Positions 56,757 to 64,000 of a DNA stretch of 64,000 bases are shown here, in pieces. The notes beneath the pieces are model-generated. The model saw nothing but the letters and a program-made list of their open reading frames with translations, did no database searches and was not told the DNA's origin. Both the position numbers and the translations under genes were made by a program. Within the stretch, counting starts at the first letter, position 1; the number at the start of each line of letters is the position of its first letter. The DNA comes from Gammaproteobacteria bacterium (lineage in GTDB: Bacteria; Pseudomonadota; Gammaproteobacteria; SZUA-152): the NCBI GenBank assembly GCA_021647505.1, contig JAKIUN010000011.1, forward strand, positions 1 to 64,000, written 5' to 3'.

Positions 56757-56835
56757 TCCCTGCTGCCGCAAAATCTCAGCACTTTGGCCACGCCGACGCA
56801 CAGCCGTAGAGTAGGCGATGTCCACCCTACAGCTA

Positions 56836-56847
56836 CCCCCCCCCCCC
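56836..56847 (+). repeat. Run of 12 C downstream of lpxH and the lipoprotein gene
   Basis: Twelve consecutive C lie in the convergent gap, 7 bases past the lipoprotein stop. The run is non-coding. Confidence 0.9.
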
Positions 56848-56854
56848 TCAGAGA

Positions 56855-57652
56855 TTAGTTTCCTGCGGAAGTCTCACGGGTTTCTTCGCTGGCAGGCAAC
56901 GGATTATCCAGCGAATAGTGCCGGTAATCCTCGGGCAGACTCAATACCTCCTGCAAAAGGGTAACGTCTCCCTGGTAATCCTTCAGGAAACGCTGGTATC
57001 CGTCCGCGCCCCACTCTCGAATAGGCAGGCCATGTGCATAATGGCGGGTGGCATCAAAGATATTCACCGCCAGGTCACAGGCATCGAGCATGTCGTGCGG
57101 CGTGTTGGCCAGCGTACTGGCGTGTTCACCGGCAAGTATCAGCCGAAACTCCATCAGTGCCTCGCGTACCTCGGGTAAAAAATCGAGCGGTGTCACCACC
57201 GCATCATAGCAACGCTCACCGTTTACCATATAACGGTAGTGCATCGCATGACGCCCCTGAATCTTGGGAACCGCACTGGAGGGCTGGGATTCCTCCACAT
57301 AGTCAATACCAATGGGGGGGGCGATATTGATCGACTTGGCATGAATCTCAAAAACCGTCTGATCATCGGCGTTGACGCTGTAAATTATCTTTTCCTTGCG
57401 GTCAAATAGGATGTAGTCCATGGGGGCACGGCTGTCAGCCGTGTGCAGATAGCGGGTATTCACAAACATGCGCGCCGTATACGACTCAACATTCCCCGCC
57501 TCGGTGATGGTATACAGCAGCGCCGTTCCCGGCAGAGTCTCGCCATTTTCTTCGGCGGTAATCTCCTCGGCCGTCTTGTGCGGCTGGCTGGCACAACCGG
57601 CCAACAACACAACCACCAACCCCGACCACCACTTCACATTTACACCCTTCAT
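56855..57652 (-). CDS. Unknown lipoprotein paired with a DUF455 protein
   Basis: A 265-residue lipoprotein with signal WWSGLVVVLLAGC. The mature part contains ESYTARMFVNTRYLHTADSR and YILFDRKEKIIYSVNADDQT. Such a mix of beta-strands and a later helical stretch (LDACDLAVNIFDATRHYAHG) does not match a family I can name. It starts directly at the stop of the DUF455 gene, so the two are co-translated. The product is probably tied to the periplasmic face of the outer or inner membrane. Confidence 0.85.
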   Translation of the reverse strand: MKGVNVKWWSGLVVVLLAGCASQPHKTAEEITAEENGETLPGTALLYTITEAGNVESYTARMFVNTRYLHTADSRAPMDYILFDRKEKIIYSVNADDQTVFEIHAKSINIAPPIGIDYVEESQPSSAVPKIQGRHAMHYRYMVNGERCYDAVVTPLDFLPEVREALMEFRLILAGEHASTLANTPHDMLDACDLAVNIFDATRHYAHGLPIREWGADGYQRFLKDYQGDVTLLQEVLSLPEDYRHYSLDNPLPASEETRETSAGN

Positions 57653-58558
57653 TCAACCCACCCCTTGCAGATAATCCAGTTCATCTTCGCTAAAGCCAGC
57701 CGCCAGACGCGCGCTGCGATGCAGCGGCCCTTTGCTTCGGCCGTTCATGTATTGATCCAATAATTGCCGAAAGGTTTCCTTCGACTCGACACCCCGCTGA
57801 GTACAGAGATAGTGAAACCAGTGCGAGCCGATTGCCACGTGCCCCACTTCATCACGGAGAATAATCTCCAGCACCGCCACCGCGGCATGATCACCGTGGG
57901 CAGCCAGCTTTTTCATGATACCCGGTGTCACATCCAAACCACGCGCCTCCAGAACGCGCGGCACCAACGCCATACGCACCAGCGGATCGAAGGCTGTCTT
58001 CTGCGCCATTTCCCACAGCCCATTATGGGCGGCAAAGTCACCATAATCGAAACCCAACCCACGCAGGTGATCACGCACCAGCCCAAAGTGGTAGGCCTCT
58101 TCGTCGGCTACCCGCACCCAGTCATCATAAAACGCCCATGGCATGTCACGGAACCGGTATACCGCGTCCCAAGCCAAATTGATGGCGTTGAACTCGATAT
58201 GGGCAATGGCGTGAATCAGTGCCGCATGCCCTTCCGGGGTATGCAGGCTGCGCCGGGGCAATTGCCGGGGCGAAACCAGCTGAGGCCGCCCGGGTCTGCC
58301 GGGTTCGCCGATGGCCGTTGGCGGCGCACCATTTTGCAGCGACAGCTCGCCCGCACGCCAGTGTCGTGCCGCAGCACATGTCTGCGCGACTTTTTCATCC
58401 GGATCGTCCAGCATCAAACAGGCATCAGCGGCAGAAAACAGGTCGGAAACGATCATGGCCAAGGCCTCCCCAAATACAGCAAAGAACGGATTATCCGGCT
58501 CGATACGGTCGTGCGTCAAACCGGCGGCCCCCGAAAGAACAAAACTGGCATGTTTCAT
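57653..58558 (-). CDS. DUF455 ferritin-like protein
   Basis: A 301-residue protein of the DUF455 family, a ferritin-like di-iron helical fold. Probable metal ligands are Glu/His in HIEFNAINLAWDAVYRF, ADEEAYHFGLVRDHL (ExxH) and ILRDEVGHVAIGSHW (ExxH). Substrate and reaction are unknown. The start may be ATG 58558, with GGGGAC upstream, or the later ATG of MIVSDLFSAADACL, where most family members begin. The next gene is the unknown lipoprotein. Confidence 0.88.
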   Translation of the reverse strand: MKHASFVLSGAAGLTHDRIEPDNPFFAVFGEALAMIVSDLFSAADACLMLDDPDEKVAQTCAAARHWRAGELSLQNGAPPTAIGEPGRPGRPQLVSPRQLPRRSLHTPEGHAALIHAIAHIEFNAINLAWDAVYRFRDMPWAFYDDWVRVADEEAYHFGLVRDHLRGLGFDYGDFAAHNGLWEMAQKTAFDPLVRMALVPRVLEARGLDVTPGIMKKLAAHGDHAAVAVLEIILRDEVGHVAIGSHWFHYLCTQRGVESKETFRQLLDQYMNGRSKGPLHRSARLAAGFSEDELDYLQGVG

Positions 58559-58602
58559 GCCGTCCCCAAAGCTAGATTGACAGATCTTTTCCTACCAACT
58601 AA

Positions 58603-58929
<327 letters not shown>

Positions 58930-59217
58930 AAAATCGAGGTTATATCTTACACTTTTTAGGTGAATAGTAACTCCTGCCCAGCGGACAAAGGTGGAATACT
59001 CTCCCCGCTTTCGCTGCTTCGGCAGATTCCACACTCTAAACCGAAAGATCTCGAAGTACCATCCCGGGCTACCCACCTGACCGGCGTCAACCTACCCCGT
59101 CGACGCCGGCGTTTGTGGCAGACCCTTTCGTTCCAGACATGACAGTTCACGACATTACTGACGACGCCTATGGCGCCATTGTCAGCAATGTCTGGCGCAC
59201 AGATAAGGATCTCCTCT
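58930..59217. other. Non-coding stretch before the PAS/sigma-54 regulator
   Basis: No gene recognised. It should hold the promoter of the regulator gene. The part 58975-59140 has the look of further relic sequence, but I cannot assign it. Confidence 0.4.
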
Positions 59218-60546
59218 ATGCTGACGACCAAGAAACCCAACTGCGAACAAATCATCGACATCCTCCCCGACCCCTTTGTGGTTATCGACCGGGATTACAA
59301 AATCCTTGCCGCCAATCGCGCCTATCGAAACCACTATGGGGTCGAAAATAACGACTTGCTTGGCCGGCACTGTTGCGAAGCCTCCCGCTCCCGCCACACC
59401 AACGCCTCTTGCAGTGAGCAGGGTGAGCTGTGCCCGCTGGAAGAGGTTCTCAACACCGGCAAACCGTGCCAAGTCGTACACATGCATTACGACAAAGACA
59501 ACAACGAGGAATATGTGCAGTTACAGGCAATGCCCATTGTCGATGACGACGGCGAAATCATGTACATAGGCGAGTATGTACGGGTGCTGTCACCGCAGGG
59601 AAAAAACGATGGTCTGTTGGTGGGCCGCTCACCAGCCTTCCTGAAAATAAGCAATCTGCTACAGCGTGTCGCCCCCACCCAGTCCAGCGTACTGTTGCTG
59701 GGCGAAAGCGGTGTTGGCAAGGAAAAAGTCGCCAAATACATCCACTTCTGTTCCAAGCGCCGCACCAGCCCATTCGTCGTCGTGGACGGCGGTATGCTGG
59801 ATGAAAACCTCATCGAAAGTGAACTGTTCGGTCATGAGAAAGACGCCTTCACCGGCGCCAACAGCCACAAGATTGGTCTGCTTGAGGCCGCCGATGGCGG
59901 CACCCTGTTCATCGATGAGATCTGCGAGCTGCCCCTGTCGCTGCAAGCCAAGCTGCTGCGCGCATTGGAAAGCGGCACTATTCGCCGCATCGGCGGTAAT
60001 GGATACATCAACATCGACGTGCGCATCATCGCCGCCACCAACCGCGATGTGCAGCGTATGGTGGCCGAAGGCCAGTTTCGTCAGGATCTGTATTACCACC
60101 TGTCCGCCCTCCCCATTCATATCCCGCCGCTGCGCAACCGCCAGGAAGACATTATCGCCTTGGCCGAACACTTCCTGGCCAGCCTACCCGAGGGTAAGCG
60201 TCACATTCCGCTGCCCAGCGAGGTCATTAACAAACTGCAGGGACACGACTTCCCCGGCAACATCCGCGAACTGCGCAACACCATCGAGCGCGCCGTTATC
60301 CTCGCCTGTGACGACGACCTGACCCCTGCACACATCGTGCTGGAAGACGACAACACCTTCGGTAACGGGCAGGAGAAGGCGCGACAAGCCATCGAACACC
60401 TGATTCAGCGCCGTGGGCGCCTCACCGAACAGATGGTGCTAGATGCGCTGACACAATGCGACGGCCACCGCGCATGTGCGGCAAAGCTGCTTCACGTCAG
60501 CGAACGCACCCTCTATCGTCACATCAAACGATTGAGAATTGCCTAA
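59218..60546 (+). CDS. PAS-domain sigma-54-dependent regulator with DAFTGA loop
   Basis: A 442-residue activator without a receiver domain. The N-terminal PAS domain (about 8-125) contains six cysteines (9, 52, 53, 65, 72, 84), including HCCEASRSRHTNASCSEQ and LCPLEEV. The AAA+ domain has Walker A GESGVGKE (162-169) and Walker B GGTLFIDEICELP. The sigma-54 contact loop reads DAFTGA (209-214) in place of GAFTGA. The C-terminal helix-turn-helix is HRACAAKLLHVSERTLYRHI. AAGGA precedes the ATG at 59218. Next to the sqr relic it may once have governed sulfide oxidation; that is inference. Confidence 0.88.
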   Translation: MLTTKKPNCEQIIDILPDPFVVIDRDYKILAANRAYRNHYGVENNDLLGRHCCEASRSRHTNASCSEQGELCPLEEVLNTGKPCQVVHMHYDKDNNEEYVQLQAMPIVDDDGEIMYIGEYVRVLSPQGKNDGLLVGRSPAFLKISNLLQRVAPTQSSVLLLGESGVGKEKVAKYIHFCSKRRTSPFVVVDGGMLDENLIESELFGHEKDAFTGANSHKIGLLEAADGGTLFIDEICELPLSLQAKLLRALESGTIRRIGGNGYINIDVRIIAATNRDVQRMVAEGQFRQDLYYHLSALPIHIPPLRNRQEDIIALAEHFLASLPEGKRHIPLPSEVINKLQGHDFPGNIRELRNTIERAVILACDDDLTPAHIVLEDDNTFGNGQEKARQAIEHLIQRRGRLTEQMVLDALTQCDGHRACAAKLLHVSERTLYRHIKRLRIA

Positions 60547-60557
60547 AATCTGCATCT

Positions 60558-60720
60558 AGAACCTCTTGCAGAACTCTGAGTGGATGAGCGGCAATCCCAC
60601 TTTGAGTCCATTTTCGGGATGGAATGAGTTTCATGGTGGTTCCATGGAGCGAAATTCCAGCTCGGAAATGGGACAAAGAGGGGAAGCTGGTCGCCGCTCA
60701 TGAGTTTTGCAAGAGGCTCT
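60558..60720. mobile_element. MITE-like element with 28-bp inverted ends
   Basis: A 163-base non-coding stretch. It starts AGAACCTCTTGCAGAACTC and ends with GCCGCTCATGAGTTTTGCAAG and AGGCTCT, an inverted copy of the start with a few mismatches. No coding frame exists. It is probably a non-autonomous transposon copy; no source element is in the window. Confidence 0.65.
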
Positions 60721-60746
60721 CTATAGTTTCAGGTGAAAAACACATG

Positions 60747-60775
60747 CTGTAAGGCGGGTAAAGCCCGCCTTACAG
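60747..60775. terminator. Hairpin between convergent regulator and patatin genes
   Basis: A perfect 12-base stem CTGTAAGGCGGG / CCCGCCTTACAG with a 5-base loop. It has no strong T-run but sits between two convergent genes and may end or protect both transcripts. It also resembles the scattered palindromic repeats. Confidence 0.5.
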
Positions 60776-60795
60776 TAACAACGGCGTGTACAATG

Positions 60796-61758
60796 CTAAC
60801 TTGAAATAGCCTCAGAAGCACGTTCATAGCCGACCTCGACCAGCTCACGCGCACGATAAAATTCGTGGGCCTTGCAGGTTTCGCGGGGAATCTCGATCAG
60901 CACGTCCGGCGAATAGGTCGCCAGCTTGATATTGGTAATCGCATTCTGCATGGTTTCAAAGGAATTGTTCAGCAGATCGAACAGACCCAGGTCACCAGCC
61001 CCCGACGAGCGAAAGGCCAAGTCACTGAAATTCTGCTGCAGGTCATCCAGAAAACCGTTAATGCGCTGATGATAGGCCTCGACAATACCCGTGGGCGGCA
61101 TCGTCACGCCCTTTCTATCAGCCACTTTGCGCGGCGGCTGGTGGGGTGGCTGGCGTGATAAATGATTCACACTGACCGCATTCAGATTGACCGCAATGGT
61201 CAGATCCGTTACCTCCTTCAGTGTCGGCGCAATGGGCACCGGATTCAGCAGCCCCCCATCAAGCAGCCGCATGCCCCGGTAATGATACGGGGTGAAAATC
61301 GTCGGCACGGCAATGGAGGCGCGAATTGCGTCAAACAGCGGCCCATCCGACAGCCACACTTCCTTCTGCCGCTCCACATCGGTAGCCACGGCTGTGTAGC
61401 TCACCGGCAAATCTTCAATGAGATGTTCACCCACCAGTTCACGCAGAGCATCGATGATCTTCTCGCCACGAAACAGCGCCGTGCCGCTAAAGGAAAAGTC
61501 CAGATAGCGCAGCACATCGGTCTTGCTCAGTGCCAGCAACCAGTCACGGAATAGATCCAGCCGGCCAGTGGCATAAATACCCCCCACCAGCGCACCGATG
61601 GACGCCCCCGAAATACAGCGAATATCATAGTCCTGATCGAGCAGATACTCGATCACACCGACATGCGCCATGCCCCGGGCACCGCCACTACCAAGCACCA
61701 GGGAAACGGTCTTTCTTGCCACAGAACTATCGCTCACATCACTACCGGAATCCTTCAT
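60796..61758 (-). CDS. Patatin-like phospholipase (RssA-like)
   Basis: A 320-residue serine hydrolase. The oxyanion hole is LVLGSGGARGMAHVGVIEYL, the nucleophile Ser is in CISGASIGALVGGIYATG (GxSxG) and the catalytic Asp in LLDGGLLNPVPIAPT (DGG). No signal peptide is present, so it is cytoplasmic or membrane-associated. The lipid substrate is unknown. It lies 45 bases downstream of a heme protein gene on the same strand. Confidence 0.9.
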   Translation of the reverse strand: MKDSGSDVSDSSVARKTVSLVLGSGGARGMAHVGVIEYLLDQDYDIRCISGASIGALVGGIYATGRLDLFRDWLLALSKTDVLRYLDFSFSGTALFRGEKIIDALRELVGEHLIEDLPVSYTAVATDVERQKEVWLSDGPLFDAIRASIAVPTIFTPYHYRGMRLLDGGLLNPVPIAPTLKEVTDLTIAVNLNAVSVNHLSRQPPHQPPRKVADRKGVTMPPTGIVEAYHQRINGFLDDLQQNFSDLAFRSSGAGDLGLFDLLNNSFETMQNAITNIKLATYSPDVLIEIPRETCKAHEFYRARELVEVGYERASEAISS

Positions 61759-61803
61759 CGATCTCCCCGTCGTTTAAACATACATGCTCCGAGGTTCACG
61801 CCA

Positions 61804-62283
61804 TCACTGTGTCTCTTGCAGCGATGCCAGCGTTTCAAAACGATACATCGTGTGACACACCGTACAATTCTGCATTAACTCCGCCAACTGTCCCAAGGCA
61901 TGTTCGCTGTCGCCCAACTGCTCAGCATCCAGCGCCAGCTGCTCAAACTGGGTATGCGTATCGAAACCCATTGTCTTAAAACCCAGCGGTAACTTGCGTA
62001 TCAGCGAACCCGGCACGCCCCGCTGAGCGGAAGTCCCCATGGCCCGGGCCGCCGTCACTACACTGGGCATATCGTTATTAACAATACCTTCGGTAATCGC
62101 CTGTATGCTGACCAGAAATTCACGCATCTCACTCAGCACCATGTCGCGCTCCGCCGGTTCCAGCACAATCGCCTCACGGCCATCGGCCGTCGCAACCACC
62201 TCACCGCTGAGAATAAACTTGTAGCCCATGCCTAGCACCGCCAGCAATAAAACCACCACACTCGCCCAACACATTTTGCACAT
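61804..62283 (-). CDS. Membrane-anchored cytochrome c (class II-like, single heme)
   Basis: A 159-residue protein with an N-terminal helix (ASVVVLLLAVLGMGYKFIL) and a mostly helical body. The only heme motif is CTVCH at residues 140-144, near the C-terminus, as in cytochromes c'/c556 with a four-helix bundle. Two more cysteines lie in the very start (MCKMCW), before the membrane helix. AAGGAG precedes the ATG. The next gene on the strand is the patatin. Confidence 0.8.
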   Translation of the reverse strand: MCKMCWASVVVLLLAVLGMGYKFILSGEVVATADGREAIVLEPAERDMVLSEMREFLVSIQAITEGIVNNDMPSVVTAARAMGTSAQRGVPGSLIRKLPLGFKTMGFDTHTQFEQLALDAEQLGDSEHALGQLAELMQNCTVCHTMYRFETLASLQETQ

Positions 62284-62400
62284 AAGCTAACTCCTTAAAT
62301 AAATAAACTATCCCGCAGCAAGCTATCTCGCTACGCGAAAGCGGGGTATTACACGGCCAGTCAAACGCTTAGGCGCTCGAACAAAAAACCGATGCCGTTC

Positions 62401-62470
62401 GTAGGGTGGGCATTGCCCACCATTTGCGCGAATACTGGCAACCCGCATTGGTGGGCGGTGCCCACCCTAC
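62401..62470. repeat. GTAGGGTGGGCA palindromic repeat
   Basis: Arms GTAGGGTGGGCA (62401-62412) and TGCCCACCCTAC (62459-62470) are exact inverted copies, with CATTGCCCACCA / TGGTGGGCGGTG as a second inner pair. Same family as the repeats at 22261, 34023 and 63495. Confidence 0.85.
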
Positions 62471-62656
62471 AAGATTATTCCTTCAGCAGTGTCAGTAGTC
62501 AGGCTGGGGTGACATTCGCAGCACCAAAAGTAGGCGCTTGAGGCGAGCTGCGGGGAATTAAACCCTCAGAGATTAAATCGCGCTGACTGCGATCAGTTCA
62601 CCAACAACAAAAACCGTAGGATGTCACGGCCGACTGCCAGTCTGAGGACTGAGCCC

Positions 62657-63256
62657 TCACCCCGCCTCCTCCACCAGCAAGGCCGCCGCAATAAACCCCC
62701 ACAACGGCTCCGCCTCTGCGGCGAGATCAAAATCGAAATCAAAAATCGACCAGCGCATCACCAGCCCCTGAATCAACGCCGCCACCAGCCAGGCGCTCTC
62801 ATCCGCATCCAGCGATTGGCGCATCAGTCCCGCCGACTGACCTTCGCGAATCATCTGGCTCACCTGCTGCGTATAGCCATTCATGATCTTCTGCACCGCC
62901 TGCTTCAGCAGCGGCGATTCCAGATGCAGCCGGTCGGAAAACAGCAAGCGCGGCAAGCCTCTCTTCTGTGAAATAAACCGCAACTGCGCCTGCACCAACT
63001 GATGCAAGCGCTCATCGGCCGGCCCGGTGCCGGAAAAAAACGCCGCCAGATTGCGAAACAAGCCCTCACCAATGGACGAAATCGCCGCCACAAAAATTGC
63101 ATCACGCGTCTTGAAATGCCGGAACACCGTCGGCTGTGCAATGCCGACATGATCCGCGATGGCCTGGGTAGTGACCTTCTTCACCCCCAGACTCGCCGCC
63201 AAATCCAGCGTGGCATCGATGATTTCCTGTTTGCGTTGCTCGCTGGGTTTTCCCAT
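62657..63256 (-). CDS. TetR/AcrR-family transcriptional regulator
   Basis: A 199-residue repressor-type protein. The N-terminal helix-turn-helix is ATLDLAASLGVKKVTTQAIA with DHVGIAQPTVFRHFKTRDAI. The C-terminal half is a helical ligand domain (LVAALIQGLVMRWSIFDFDF). The ligand and target are unknown, and no co-transcribed gene is in view. The 63257-63494 stretch upstream should hold its promoter. Confidence 0.93.
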   Translation of the reverse strand: MGKPSEQRKQEIIDATLDLAASLGVKKVTTQAIADHVGIAQPTVFRHFKTRDAIFVAAISSIGEGLFRNLAAFFSGTGPADERLHQLVQAQLRFISQKRGLPRLLFSDRLHLESPLLKQAVQKIMNGYTQQVSQMIREGQSAGLMRQSLDADESAWLVAALIQGLVMRWSIFDFDFDLAAEAEPLWGFIAAALLVEEAG

Positions 63257-63820
63257 ATGTCAGCACCTGCCAGTATAAAAGTGAGTAATTGCTTGCAAGT
63301 ATAGGCGCGAGCGGGGTGATGTCAAATCGCTGTTGGGAACGTGGACAGAAAGGTGGGAGGTTTCCGCGACTGGCAAGAACGGAAAAATGATATCTCCGTA
63401 TCGTTTACGGCAAATATTCAGCTGGCGAATCATGCCAAAAACGCAACTACTTACACCATGAAGAACATGGCTTCCTGATTAATTTTAATGTGAAGCTAAG
63501 TAGGGTGGGCAGGTTTTTTATGCCCACGCGGAATATACGCCAACCACGTGGGCACATAAAACGTGCCCATACATGACGGGATGAATCGCTCCGGCGAAAA
63601 TCGGATCCCGAGGCGGCAATCTCTGGATTCCAGCTAACAACAAGCCGGAATGACGATAATCACAGCAAGTAGCCACCCGACCGCCGGGCTTTGTCTGGAA
63701 TGGGCGTATCGCCATGATGCCGGGCCTGCCGGTGCGGGTGCATGACGCCTATGTCGCCAGTGAAGGCATTCTTCATGCCTCGCTGAGGGCAAGTGCCATT
63801 CATGTCAAAAATCAGTGTGG
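63257..63820. other. Non-coding, repeat-bearing stretch near the right end
   Basis: About 560 bases with no gene recognised. It contains the palindromic repeat at 63495-63570 and then a part with the common ATTCCAGC...GCCGGAATGACG type of inverted sequence near 63625-63655. Confidence 0.5.
63495..63570. repeat. Second copy of the 34023-type palindromic repeat
   Basis: GCTAAGTAGGGTGGGCAGG is followed by TTATGCCCACGCGGAAT and then ACGTGGGCACATAAAACGTG. It shares most bases with 34023-34108 but has lost the outermost right arm (CCATAC in place of CCACCCTAC). Confidence 0.85.
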
Positions 63821-63946
63821 ATGATTGAATCCCTTGACCGGGAGGCAAACCGGCTTGGCGTAACCCGCCAGTCCATCATTAAAGTCTGGCTTGCCGAGCG
63901 CCTGGAGCAGGCGCCATCCAATCACGAGTGTGGTGCCTCGCACTGA
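63821..63946 (+). pseudogene. C-terminal remnant of a ribbon-helix-helix (CopG-like) antitoxin
   Basis: The 41-codon frame MIESLDREANRLGVTRQSII with KVWLAERLEQ matches the C-terminal half of CopG-type antitoxins. The N-terminal beta-strand and its start are missing upstream, where the frame cannot be extended meaningfully. No toxin gene is visible before it; one could lie beyond base 64000. Confidence 0.65.
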
Positions 63947-64000
63947 ATCACTAGGTCATCGCCGACAAACGCACCGGCATGCGCCGTGCCCCCCAATCAC

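Overview
The window looks like a chromosomal segment of a gammaproteobacterium. The evidence is the conserved order tig-clpP-clpX-lon-hupB-tRNA-ppiD, the block methyltransferase-rnhA-dnaQ with gloB divergent, FabI, LpxH, the YejABEF-type transporter and the tRNA set. A broken sulfide:quinone oxidoreductase gene, a tetraheme cytochrome and a cytochrome c'-like protein hint at a respiratory, perhaps sulfur-oxidising ancestry; that part is inference.

Bases 1-23400 are an exopolysaccharide / PEP-CTERM (exosortase A, XrtA) locus. On the minus strand lie an outer-membrane export lipoprotein, a Wzz-like chain-length protein, a tyrosine autokinase, a beta-barrel protein, a polysaccharide deacetylase and a FemAB-like protein cut by the left edge. 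A single PEP-CTERM substrate gene (7004-7669) faces the other way. A second minus-strand operon encodes the initiating sugar transferase (EpsB type), the PrsK/PrsR two-component system and two tandem TPR proteins of the PrsT type. Plus-strand genes for UDP-glucose dehydrogenase, a UDP-N-acetylhexosamine dehydrogenase and a UDP-glucuronate-type epimerase supply acidic sugar nucleotides. Between the export gene and the PEP-CTERM gene I see a near-perfect sigma-54 promoter driving the PEP-CTERM gene, a weaker sigma-54-like site facing the export operon, and two copies of a TGTCGG-(T)n-ACA box. This fits PrsR controlling both polysaccharide export and the sorted protein. The exosortase gene itself is not in the window.

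Bases 23400-32000 are housekeeping: rhodanese, dnaQ, rnhA, a methyltransferase, gloB, mltD and a yejF-like double ATPase. Bases 32000-40000 hold the rest of the Yej-type peptide transporter, split from its ATPase by small genes, a tetraheme cytochrome, a REP-associated transposase (RAYT) unit with 37-bp inverted ends and a duplicated fragment of the permease 3' end. Bases 40000-57700 are fabI, ppiD, hupB, lon, clpX, clpP, tig, seven tRNA genes, folD, cysS, two cyclophilins and lpxH.

Bases 57700-64000 are more decayed: a DUF455 ferritin-like protein, the sqr remnant, a PAS/sigma-54 regulator with an altered GAFTGA loop, a MITE-like element, a patatin, a cytochrome, a TetR regulator and an antitoxin remnant at the right end. 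Several relics (an IS21-type element, sqr, the permease tail, the antitoxin) are deletion scars. No CRISPR array, rRNA or prophage was seen.
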